This document shows, piece by piece, positions 22,401-34,200 of a stretch of 64,000 nt of DNA (positions within the stretch are counted from its first letter, which is position 1; each line of letters begins with the position of its first letter). The translations under genes and the position numbers were made by a program. The notes beneath the pieces were generated by a model. The model saw nothing but the letters and a program-made list of their open reading frames with translations. It was not told where the DNA came from and made no database searches. This stretch comes from Hymenoscyphus infarciens (taxonomy: Eukaryota; Ascomycota; Leotiomycetes; Helotiales; Helotiaceae), in NCBI GenBank assembly GCA_001414345.1, contig LLCB01000083.1:62001-126000 (forward strand). Direction: 5' to 3'.

Positions 22401-22480
22401 TATGGTATTGTATGGTATTGTATGGTATTGTATGGTATTGTATGGTATTGTATGGTATTGTATGGTATTGTATGGTATTG
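22401..22480. repeat. Eight perfect copies of a 10-bp tandem repeat (TATGGTATTG)
   Basis: Perfect decamer array with partial units on both sides (22387-22500), just upstream of the long glucokinase transcript start region. It produces meaningless ORFs on both strands. Confidence 0.95.
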
Positions 22481-22499
22481 TATGGTACTTGTATGGTAA

Positions 22500-25400
22500 T
22501 TTATTTCTACCAAGGGATCAACAGCTGATGGGACCCGACTGTGATCAATTGAAGCAGCAGCTCGGCTCTGGAACCGACGGCGCGGTCCAAGGGGAAATGG
22601 GGAGATGTTAAGGCGTTAGTTAGCTAGTAGTTAGCTAGAGGAAGCTCCCGTGAGCAGCTGCAGGTTTGGTGCGAGGATGCAGCGCAACCAGTTCTTCTTC
22701 TCCCTCCTGCCAACTTACCCCTCTACTCTAGCTGGTACGGTACGCTACGCTGGCTTGAGGGCTGGCTTGAGGAACTGCAATGGCCCCTCTGTCCCGCGTC
22801 ACGACTCCGAGACGGCCCGGGCAATGCAATCCTACACACTGCAGAATAACGAATTGCTCTCCGGCCGGGCAGCAAATTCTCTTCAAACGAGCTTTGGAAG
22901 TGGGCGAATTGATATCGTACGTGGGCCAGACTCAATTTTCGGCGTCGTCTGCCAAACTTCGGCCAAATGATTTTTTTGCGATGATCGGGAGGGAGACGGG
23001 AGACTCGAGTTTGGAAAAGGGATCCGCAATGATGTATTGTATGACGAGCTGAGGGTCTACCGAGCCTTGGGCTGGGGACGATAAGAAGCAGCACAATCCG
23101 GATGAACTCGAGATGTTGACGAGAAGGAATGAAGAGAACAACAAGTTACGAATGGACTCGGTACAGTACAGATCTCGAGGAATATTTCGTGTCTCATTTC
23201 ACGAAGCGCGGGGATCCCACCGTTTTCTACTGAATCGACCCCACGGACCACAAACAACACTTCTCAGACCGCCTTCCAATTTGCTAGCTTGTCCGAGCGG
23301 TGTTCCAGTTCATGGAGGGGAAATGTTTCCGTTTTCTCTCTCTTTCAACCCCTCGTGACCGTCGGATTCTGGAGTTTTGCATCTGAACACGCTGGCAATT
23401 TTACCAATGGGGAAGCCATCGTATCTAGGTACCCCGGGCTTCCATACGTAATGTGGGAGCTATTTTTGTCAAGCGCACCAGACTACAGACTGCCAGTCGA
23501 AGGATCAGAAACATGCATCTTTTCTTCCATACATATGCACAATATATTCTCTTCAATCAGCCAAAGTGGAGTTGGGGTCCGTTGTGTGGTTCAGACTGCC
23601 AGTGCCTTGCATCTGGCATATCATATCGGTGCTACACTACTACTTTAGTTTCCATGTAGAGGTTGCAAAATCGCCATACGAAGTGTGGTAGAAAAGCGTG
23701 CTTCGTAAGTAAGCTTCGTAAGAGCAAAGTAATACCGATTCTTTGCATCAGGCCTTATTGAGGAATTACTGCGTATGTTCTGTGGTGTTTGGAATTGAGA
23801 TCGACCATCCTCGAGTTGCTCTCGTGAAAGGGAAGGATAACTTCTCTTGTATCCCATTGCAAGAGTCTCAATCATCTTCTTGTGTATATACATCCCCGAA
23901 AATCATTGTGCTAGAAGCCATTGAACAACTGGTGCTAGGAGACTTGGAACAACAAGGAATAACCATTCTCATTATCCTTAACCGTTTGAACAATCAATTT
24001 TATCGTTCGACGCTTTTCGAAGAATATTACTCTACCCAGATGCACATAGAACGATGCGGAGACTTTTACCCAACTCATCAATTGAAAGACTGAAAGCAAC
24101 TTAGATCAAGACACCAAGTAAGCAAACTGATAGCCATTTCAACCAGCGAACCCCTTCTATTTTCAATCCAGCTCTTTCAAGATATGTACTCCGTATATGA
24201 ATTTCTGACAAACGTCACACCAACTCGTGGGCCATGCATACTGTAATGCATGTGCAACCAACCCTAACCTGCCATTCCAGGCACGAGGTAATTAATATCT
24301 ATCAAAACAAAGGAAGGTGCTCAAGCTTTTGAAAAAACATTCCCCGAATCCAGGTACAAACTTTGAATTGATACACTTGCGATGCTCGGGTTTCCCGACT
24401 TTGAATCAGACCCCCAGCCGCTTGGTTCCTTCAAACTTCGTATCGGTTCGGTAACTCGTGCCCCCACTTGTAAGCACAATCAAAGGGAAACATCGCCGAG
24501 TAAACAAAAGTTGTCTGAGAGAAGAACGTTTTGTTCTTTTCCATGAGCAGAAAAGAACATCCCACTGTTTCCGTATACAAAGCACGTTAACCTTACACAT
24601 GGAAAAAACTCCAGACCGAGATCACTAAACGCCCGAGAACGAGATTAAACAAACGTGACAACCACACCACAAAAATGGGATATGGAGAGAAAAAAGGAGA
24701 AACTTGAACCCAAGGACTTGTACTTATCGTGTTGTCCGTACAAAAGAGGCATGCTGGCACCAGGCCCAATCAGCCATCCACTCGGATTGCAAAGCTTAAA
24801 ATATCTGCACACTAGAAGCTTGTCAACATGGTTTTCGACCACGTTTTTATTTCTTCGCCAGCATGTCGCGAGGTAGGCCGGTCCAGGGTAATAAGTTCTG
24901 CGGCGTTGTTCGTACTCCATACTCTGGTTTGTCCAATCATCGTAGCTTCAGAGATGATTCTGATGCGAATGAGATAATTGGGGGCCAAACCTAACCATCC
25001 CATCCCCTTGGTCGATCCTGCAGGTGGTCCACTGTCAGGACTTTGGATTTTTTCCAGGACTCTTTCCTGCGAGGAGTCCTGCGAAAAGACAGACAGCATC
25101 AAGCATGAGGTGCGACGGTAAAATCGGGGGACTTGATGTATTTGTATGCTTCTGCGATGGGACTTCTATTTTTATAACCAGCTTCTGACAGTTGCGATGC
25201 CCAATCAAACGAGGCAGATTTTGGAAATGGAGGAAGCCTGAGGGCGGGGCTAAGGCTGAGGTACTTAGTCATCATTGTGGTGTTGTAGAGGGTCGGGAGG
25301 CTGAGTTTGACCAAAGCCATGGATTGATTCGGACCACGAGCTTGTTAGTTACATGGGTGGGTTGTTATTCTTAATTTGATACACTGGTTGATACTCAAAC

Positions 25401-26873
25401 GGTTGTGGTATGCTTGGTTTTAAGACTTCTTCATCGCGAGAAACTGCTCTCTTGACTTTTAATTTTGCAGGACTTTGATAAGACCTGACGGCATTCAATC
25501 AATACCCCTCGCTTGGCCTTGACCCCTCGGGCAGCAACAACGACCAACTTTTTCGCTCGCAACAGAACAAAGAAAGCAGCTGAACTAGACAAAACATCTC
25601 AAATCTCATCTCGTAACGACAATCTCACCCACTTCCATCCCGAGATCGTATTCTCTCTCTCCTGATTCACGTATCCTGCATGCTGCAAGGCAAGGAGCCG
25701 ACTGGCACTACCTCCGTATAGGTACTTGCCTTAGGCACCTGCGAACCGTATCGCAGCATCAGTACTAGTACGTACTCGATAGCCAGTTCGCTGCCATTGT
25801 TTCCCTCCCAGCTCTCTTACCGCGCAAGAAAATCGCCTTTCAATCTCTCCCTTGGAATCATCGCATTTTCGACCTGGACCCCAGCTGCACGCGTGAAGTC
25901 GTTCCTGAGATTGCTTCATCTGACTGCCTCCCACCAAGACCGCAAGCTCGTGATTGCCAGGACTTGATCGCGAAAGAAGACTTGGACGCAGTTTGGAATC
26001 TTTGAACCTGCGACGTTCGTTGCAAGTCTCTTGCCCGTGCCTGTAGCCAGCATATCAATCAGCATATCGGCCGGTCTTCGTACACTGCAGCACCAAATCG
26101 CGACGTCCCGTGCGGGTTAGAAGTTAGAACAACCAACCCCTCTCCTCACCCCAGTTCAACGAGTATCGAATCCTCAGCCCTGAGGAACCGAAGAGTCCTA
26201 CGCCTCAACGACCAGTTAGTTCTTGCTAGCCTCCCATAAATCTCCGTTTCGCGAATTCGCACTGGAAAGATTATCTTTAGTCAGTCCTAGAGCCCGTCTG
26301 ATTGACACATTGGATTGTTGGCTGACAGGAGGATCTCTGCAGAGCAGCGCAGAGCAGAACAGAGCGTCTTCGCAGCACGAACTAGAAACACGAGCCAGCA
26401 ACAGGCCTGAACCCTTCTTTAAGCAGGTGTTTCCACGAAATCGGCGGCGACAAGCCCCCATCCCACCAGCTTCAGCACGAACCACAGCCTGGAATCTGCA
26501 ATCTGCAATCTGCATAGGGCAAGCCAGGGCCCAAGGGCAGAGTAGAGTCAACCACCACCACCACCACCAGCCAGTCCTTCGCCCATCAATCAACCCAGAA
26601 TCCACCACCTGGGCAGAGCGCCACCTCCCGCCTCCACCCCACCAACCCCCAACCCAACCCAACCCATCCCATCCCTCCTATCCCTCCCATCCCTCCCATC
26701 CTAGCCCAACTCTTCCTCCCGTCGTTTTCTTCGTCGCGTTGCTGTGCTGAGCTGCTGCTGCTGCTGCTGCTCCCGCTCCTGCTCCTGCTCCTGCTCCTGC
26801 TCACACGCATTGATTAATAGCCCCATCCCCTCCCTTTTTTCCCTCCTGCCCTTTTCCTTCCCCCCTTGCCCAT
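22500..26873. other. Long intergenic region between glucokinase and Hsp70-like genes
   Basis: No ORF here shows recognisable motifs or a convincing splice chain. From about 25450 the sequence becomes pyrimidine-rich and probably contains the promoter and 5' leader of the Hsp70-like gene, with CCA repeats near 26550 and CTG/CTCCTG repeats at about 26750-26800. The rest (22500-25400) shows nothing I can support. Confidence 0.5.
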
Positions 26874-29236
26874 ATGAGTACTCTGAACTCCCGCTTCAAA
26901 GGCTTTGGATTCGGCTCCAAACGGAAATCAAGTGCCAACGTGCCCACAATCGCACAAAACCCCACCTCCCCTGCTCCGCTTTCTGGCAGACCCATCCCCT
27001 CAACAGCCTCGTCTGCATCCTCGACTACCACCAGTCTTCCCATGAATCACCCCGGCGTTGGTGGGCGTCCACCGAGCTATACAAATAACTACGCACCTGC
27101 TCCCGCCGGTGTTGGCCGCACCCAAAGTCCTTTAAACACGGGAACACCACGCACACCGCCGACCCAGATGATGGGTGGTCCCCCTCCGATCAATACTGCA
27201 TCGTCTGGTTATCCTCCCGGACATCCTCAACAACAACAAATGGGTCCTCCCCCTCCAGCTGGCGGACAGCAGTACGGGGCGCCGCCGCAATACGGAGCCC
27301 CTCCCCAAGGGGGTAACAGCATGGCTGCTGCTCAATATGCCAACAGAGGCGCCGTCGAGGTCGAGGGTGCTGGCAGGAGTAAGGCGCAACTGATTGTCGG
27401 AATTGATTTTGTAAGCACACCATCCTCCCCACCATGGGATCAATTTCTAACCACCAATTCAGGGAACAACTTTCTCGGGCGTCGCCTTTGCATTTGCTAC
27501 GAATACGGAAGCAAAAGAAGACATCATTACAGAATGGCCTGGTGCGGGATCTTACACGAAACAAAAGGTGGGCTTGGCTGCCTAAGTCCCCTTTTCGAAA
27601 TCTGGCTAACCTCAGCAGATTCCTACCGTTTTATACTACGATCAATACCAGAAGGTGGTGGGCTGGGGACCTGATATCGCTGACGCTCTTGCGCCCACTG
27701 GCTACCCCAAACCAGGTGTGCAAAAGGTCGAGTGGTTCAAGTTGCAGCTCATGCTTTCTGGTAACACATACATCGATCCCATCAACCTTCCTCCTCTACC
27801 TCCCGGAAAATCAGAAATCGACGTAGCTGCGGATTACCTATTCAAACTTCGACAGGCGATGCGAAATCAATTACAGAAGACATTGGGAGAGGTGTTCAAC
27901 CGAGAGGAGCGGAACATTCGGTATTATCTGACTGTTCCTGCCATCTGGAATGATGCAGGAAAGGCTGCCACCCGTGCCGCAGCCATTCAAGCTGGATTTC
28001 TCCGTGACGAGAACGACAACCGATTAACGCTGATTACGGAACCAGAAGCTGCTGCTCTTTTCTGTTCAAAGGCCGGTCTTTTGAACCTCAAGGTACACGA
28101 TGCGGTATTGATTGTGGATTGTGGTGGTGGAACGGTCGATTTGATTGCATACGAGGTCGAGGAAGAGTCCCCTTTCACAGTTTCTGAGTGTACAGCAGGA
28201 TCCGGAGATTCGTGTGGGTCAACCGCGCTGAACAGAAATTTCAGCAACATTCTAAGAACGAAAATCCGAAAGATGAAACTGCCAGATGGATCCAAGACTG
28301 CTGGAAGAGTCTACGCAAAGTGTATCATGGACTTTGAGAACAGAATCAAGGCAGATTTCCGAAACAACAATCAAAAATGGGCCGTGGATGTCGGTATTGA
28401 AGCCGAATTCCCTGAAGCTGGCATCGAAGAAGGATATATGACGTTTACGAACGAGGAGATTCTACAATGTTTCGAACCCGTCGTCAACCGTATCTTGGAA
28501 CTGGTACGAAACCAGATAATCGCCATTCAAGCACAAAACCGAACGTTACAAAACGTCCTCGTTGTTGGTGGATTCGGTGCCTCGGAATACCTCTTTCAGC
28601 AAATAAAGCTTCATGTACCACCTCAATTCCAGTCCAAGGTTGTCAGACCCATGGATTCCGTGGCGGCTATTGTCAAGGGTGCAGTTACTGCTGGTATTAC
28701 CGAGCGAGTCGTCACATCCCGTGTTGCCCGTAGACATTACCTCATGGCAACCCTTCAACCTTTCAAGGAAGGCCACCACCCAGAAGCGTACCGTGTCCCC
28801 TCATTGGACGGAAAGGACCGATGCAAGTTCACCAGGCAAATCTTCGTTCAAAAGGGCCAAAGGGTCAAGATTGGAGAGCCCGTCAAGGTTTCATTTTTCC
28901 GACAAGTTGCTCCTGGTGCCACTCTGATGTACGAGGATATTTTGTATGCTTGTGATGATGATGTTTGCCCAGAGTATACCAAAGATCCTCGTAAGTCTCC
29001 CCCCTTCTGCACAAACAAAGCTAATCAATTGTGCAGGTGTCAAGGAAGTCGTCACTCTCACCTCGGATCTCTCACGGAAAAATCTGGAAAAGGACTTTGA
29101 GCGAATGGACACCCCACAAGGTACCTTTTACCGAGTGTATTTTGACATCTACCTTACCCTGGATGGATCAGAGTTCAACGCCGAGCTGGTATGCCAGGGA
29201 GAAGTGATGGGTCGCTGTACTTCTCGATTCAAGTGA
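26874..29236 (+). CDS. Hsp70-family ATPase of the HSPA12-like type
   Basis: Four exons: 26874-27410, 27463-27567, 27619-28990 and 29037-29236. Introns of 46-52 bp are all GT-AG and the frame closes exactly, giving 737 residues. Residues 1-170 are Pro/Gln/Gly/Ser-rich and probably disordered (PPPPAGGQQYGAPPQYGAPP). The actin-fold ATPase starts at GIDFGTTFSG (about 176-185), with the second phosphate motif VDCGGGTVD (about 379) and adenosine motif VVGGFGASEYL (about 529). Divergence from classical Hsp70, loss of a canonical substrate-binding domain, and the pattern of spacing match the HSPA12-like proteins common in filamentous fungi. It is presumably a cytosolic ATPase; its clients are unknown. 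Confidence 0.88.
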
Positions 29237-30130
29237 TCTCGTTTTAGATTTTTGCGTTTTTATTTGCAGCCGGAATCTTTTTCTCACAAACACAAAAAAG
29301 GAACGAATTTCCCTTTTTTTTTCACAGCTAGGGAGATTTGGAGGCATGCGACCTTGCGAGAGAATACCAATGTTGTTGTGGATGAAGAAAGAAAGAGCTT
29401 TTATTTTTTTTGGAGAGAGGTGGGGTTGGAGTGCTTGAGGGGGAGAGAGAGAACGGAAGGTTGTAGTTAGCTAGGTTTGGGGCATATTCTGGATATGGAT
29501 GGGAGGATGTAGAGGGTGCATGAAGGGTGTTGGGAGGAGGGACAGTCAAATGGGATGGCAAGCGAGAATTGAAATGGATGACTTGGAACTGGGAAAGATA
29601 ATAATTCGATGAATTGAAAAGGATATGCCTGTGTCTTTTGTCTCTATGTCTGAATTGATTGTTTCTTGTGGGATTTCGCGACTTGCTTATCACGTAAGAG
29701 AAGGAATGTAGCTGGCTGGCTAGCCTTTGTAGTGGAGAGATTCGTTCGATGTACTAGTAGAACTGAAGAATGTCTAATAAATAACGTCCTACCAAATTAA
29801 CCAGAATACTTCACTTGAGAAAGGATACTTACAACAAGTGGTTACAGTATCAGCAGTAAATAAACGTCTAAGAACTTTTACTTCGTCACCACCTTCCTGT
29901 ACTTTATCAGATTATTAGTCTCCACAGGTCTTTCGACTCGAAACCCCCGAGGTTCTGGGGCCCTAGAGTATAATCAAATTTCAAATTTCAAATTTTAAAT
30001 TAGGGGTTAGATGACATTTTTGAATAAGTAATAGTACACGAAATAATAAAATAAGAGAAGATAAGATGGGATGGACGTCTTATAGTTCTTGTGGGTTTTT
30101 ATTGGTGCTTTGTACCTGGTTTGCTAGGAT

Positions 30131-30190
30131 AGGATTTGCTAGGATTTGCTAGGATTTGCTAGGATTTGCTAGGATTTGTTAGGATTTGCT
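30131..30190. repeat. Six tandem copies of a 10-bp unit (AGGATTTGCT)
   Basis: Five copies are perfect and one has a single C>T change (AGGATTTGTT). Confidence 0.9.
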
Positions 30191-30224
30191 GTACGCTCCT
30201 TTTTTTTATATGTGTTAGCTAGTT

Positions 30225-30345
30225 AGCTTACTTGTGAGTTACTTGTGGGTTACTTGTGGGTTACTTGTGGTTTAGTCGTAGCTTATTTGTTACTCGTAGG
30301 TTACTCGTAGTTTACTCGTGAATTACTCGTAGATTACTTATAAGT
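30225..30345. repeat. Degenerate minisatellite, about 11-bp unit (GTTACTTGTGG)
   Basis: Roughly ten units change gradually from GTTACTTGTGG on the left to GTTACTCGTAG and then ATTACTTATAA on the right. The differences are nearly all C/T or G/A. Confidence 0.75.
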
Positions 30346-30600
30346 AATTTATTACTTACTTAACCTCAGTTTAAAGATAAGAAAGATAGTAAGTAAGCTA
30401 TAGCTTATTTATAAGTAATTCATAGCTTATCTTATTTATAAGTAATAAATCTAGAGTTTAGCTACGAGTAACCCTACCTCTTCTCTATAAATAACTCTTT
30501 TATAACTAAGTAATCTACTAAAAATAACAAAAACTAAAAAAAATAAGAAGAAGGAATCTAATAGTATAAACTATCTAATAGTTTTATTTTTCTCTCTAAG

Positions 30601-30605
30601 CTAAT
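30601..30605. repeat. Target site duplication (CTAAT), left copy, outer LTR element
   Basis: CTAAT directly before the outer left LTR, matched at 39336-39340. Confidence 0.85.
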
Positions 30606-30692
30606 TATAATAGTACGAAATATATACTACTATAGAAGAGGTATATAAGAGTGCGTTTAGTAGAATAATATATATAAATACTAGGCTCTAAT
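30606..30692 (-). repeat. Outer LTR, left copy, first segment
   Basis: 87 bp matching 39011-39097. The LTR continues at 36876-37113 after the nested Copia element. Confidence 0.88.
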
Positions 30693-30863
30693 TATCGGTA
30701 TATATTCAAGAGATAAATAGCGACTCGGATTAGTATACGTAGGTATACGTGCTTCTCGCTTAAGAGCTACTTAAGTAGGCATCGTAGCTAGCTTTACTTA
30801 GTATATATAAACGATAATATAACTCTTTTTATATTGCTTTTATAACTATAAGTTATACTAATA
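30693..30863 (+). repeat. Left LTR of Copia-C
   Basis: Starts TATCGGTATATATTC and ends GTTATACTAATA. Combining both LTRs by assuming C>T and G>A changes gives a TG start. Confidence 0.9.
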
Positions 30864-31299
30864 CTAATTAGTAGACGTATAGATTAGATACTTAGTTACT
30901 TTATATATTTCTACTATAAGTATACTTATATAAAAGTAAACTCGATATCACTAGTAGACTTCTCTTTATAGATCGTAGTTCCTTTTACTATTTAAATTTA
31001 TAATAAATAGTAAACGCTTCTTAATATAAAAAGTACTAATTACTAATACCGATCTTCTATTATCTTCTAAGATAATTTATACTCTCTAAGACATCTATTT
31101 ACCTAAAACCTAATATCTCTTTTATCTACTAAGTAAAGTATAAATAGACTTTTAATAATATCTAAATTTATCTATAATATCTATAATATCTATAATATCT
31201 ATAATATAACAGATATACTAATACCGATTCTAATAACTTTAGAAGCTTTAACTTTAGCACTAAAATAAGCCTTAAAGCTAGTACTAAAGCTAAAGTTAA

Positions 31300-34200
31300 T
31301 ATAGATAGAAGAGACGATTTTTACTACTAAAAGAGAAGAAGAGTACGCTAAAAGAGAGAACGAAGACCTTCTTTTTTAGAACGAATTTTAAGTAAACTTT
31401 AAAGAATAGAATTAAGATAAATTTACTAAGATCTACTAATCTATAAATACTAAGTTATAATAGACGCTTTATAGAAGAGGTATATAAGTTAAGATAGATA
31501 GACATAAAATACTTATATCTTAGGTACTATATAATACTACTACTAAGGTTAACTAAACTAAGTAGTTAGACGAAGAATTAAAAGCTATAGTATTAGAAGA
31601 AGAAACTAGTAGTAGAGTCTTTAGATCTTATTATAAATATATAGTAGAATATACTAAAAGATAATAAAAGCTATAGTAATAATAACCTTAATAATAATAA
31701 CCTCTAGCTAAAAATATTACTTAAAACACCTAATCTAAGACAAAGACTAGAGACAAAGCTTTATAAGTATCTACTATATAATAATAATAATAATAATAAC
31801 TAATATAATAACTAATACCTTCGATAACTTCAATCTTACTAACTAAAAGGAAAAACCTAAGCGATCTAGTATAACCTCTAATCTAATCTTTAGGTCTACT
31901 AAAAGACGACTAGACCTCCTTCTTTATATCCTATTAATTTAGTAAAGATACTAGTAGCAACGATTTTAATAATATCTCTAAGTATCTAGAATATAATTAG
32001 CGATAGAATAATCTTAGTAGAAGACTACTAGTATAAATAAATATAGTATATTTTAAACTAGAGTTAACTTTATGAAATTCTTAAAAGAGTTAAGACCACT
32101 CTTATATATTAGACACTCTTATAAAAGTATATAAGAACGATTAAAAGTATAGTAGAAAAGAAGATAACTTTATAATTAAAGTTATAATATTTAAGAATAT
32201 ATATAAGAGAAGTAGAGTATTACTAGCGATTTACTCTCTTACCTTCTCTACTATATTAAAAAGTAACGCTTTAAATTACTTTTATACTATACTTTTTAAC
32301 AAAAATAATAATTAATCTTTTAAGGTTTTATCTATATCTATATAATAATACTTTAAAAATAAACTTTATAAAAGAGGCTAATTATCTAAGTAGAATAATA
32401 TTAATTTATAGAAGATAATATAAGTATTTAGAGTATTAATATTATAGTCTTTTAAGGATATATTATTAAGACTTAATTTACTAAGATTTTCCCTCTCTAT
32501 AGACTTTCGTACTAATAGTCAGTTTTTAAATAAGCTAATTTTAGTATATAAAAAGGTCCTAGATTATACTATTATAATATTAACCTTACTCTAAGACTCT
32601 TCGATTTCTAATACTATTACTCTTCTACGAAGTTCGATCTAATCTTATATAAAAGTCTATCTAGAGATAGTTATAAACAAAACTATAATAACTAAGAGGC
32701 ACTTTTATAAGAGCGGACAATATAGTAGTACGAATAAATTTAGTAGTATAGATTAATATAAGAAGAAGAGGATATATTATATATATAGAAAAGATGATTA
32801 TTTATCTTAAGATTATAGTTAAGAAGAGTAGGACTATTACTTCGCTAAATAGACTAATAAGAATTCTAGACACTTTAAAGAGAAGTAAGATAGATATACT
32901 AGAAAGGTATATAATATAAATATAGTATATACTTAGAATACCTAGAAGGAAGAGATATTAGAGATACTTTACGCTATTACTCTATTAAAAGAAGATAGTC
33001 ACTTATTAGATACTAGCTTAGATAATAAAGTTATTTATTATAATATTACTTCTATAGGATTTATTAATAATTTAAATACTAAACAACTTACTATAAATTT
33101 AATAAGTTTAATATAAAAACACGCTATTAATAGATATATCCTATAAAACCTAAATAACCTAAATAACACTTCTAACGTTATATATAGATTTATAGAAGAG
33201 GTGTTTATAATAATAGCTAAAAGATATATAAAAGAAAACTTCTTTAGTATAATAATCGATACTAGAGTAGCTTAAAAGTTAAGTATAAGATATAACTAAT
33301 ATCTTATATATATTAGACTTATTAAAAGTATTTTAATTAATAAAGGTATAAAGAGTTAATTTAATATCTAGTTTAGTAAGAGATATACTCTATCTTTAGA
33401 ATTAATAATAGTCGATATACTAATTAGAAGAGCTAAATTCTATATAGTATAATCTAATACCTCTTTTATCCTTTATATTAATAATATAGACAACCTAAAT
33501 ATTACTCTAAATAATCTTTAAAATATACTTATCTAAGAGAATAAGAAAGGGACAGAAGTTAAGAGGTTCTCTATTATATAACGATTTAGATACCCTTTTC
33601 TACTCTAAGATAAAGCTGTATATAACTTTATATAGAAGTACTTAACCTTTCTTATAAATATTAATATTTAAAGACTTTATAAGCGATTTAGCTATCTATT
33701 AGTACTAAGATTATAACGTATACTAGAAAGAGCTAAGTATTATATTAACTAAGACATCCTTTAATATCTTACTAAATTTTATAAATACTATTAAAAGCAC
33801 GGAAGTTTACTTAGCTAATTTAAGTTCACTCTTTATAATAACCTTAAATTTAATTATAGTGTTTTAATTAATACTTTCTTTCTTAATAAGTAGGTAGTCT
33901 TATACTATATAGACGAAGTAATAAGGTATTAAGTAGGTAACTTTTTACTAGATATAAAAGTAATAACTATATAAGAGGTATTCTAAAAATATTAGATTAA
34001 TATATATCTTAGACTCTCTAATTATATTATTATAAATACTAGAATAAACTTTATTAGGAAAGACTTTATATACTCTACTACTAGAATAGGTACTATAGTA
34101 AAAACTATACTAGTTAAGATATATAATTTAATTAGTATAGTAGAATAATACTATAGACTAATTTAATAGATATATAATATTATACGTAAATAAGAGCTTT

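Larger units (their letters stand above)
29237..30600. other. Intergenic: 3' flank of Hsp70-like gene grading into AT-rich repeat DNA
   Basis: No supported gene. Composition shifts to AT-rich after about 29950. Two tandem arrays occupy 30131-30345 (separate entries). Confidence 0.55.

Noticed and set aside
22301..22611. Overlapping ORFs on both strands rich in Tyr, Met, Gly and Thr
   Set aside because: They are translations of the 10-bp tandem array and have no other support.
30131..30345. CRISPR-like array
   Set aside because: Units are contiguous without unique spacers, and the organism is a fungus. These are ordinary tandem repeats.
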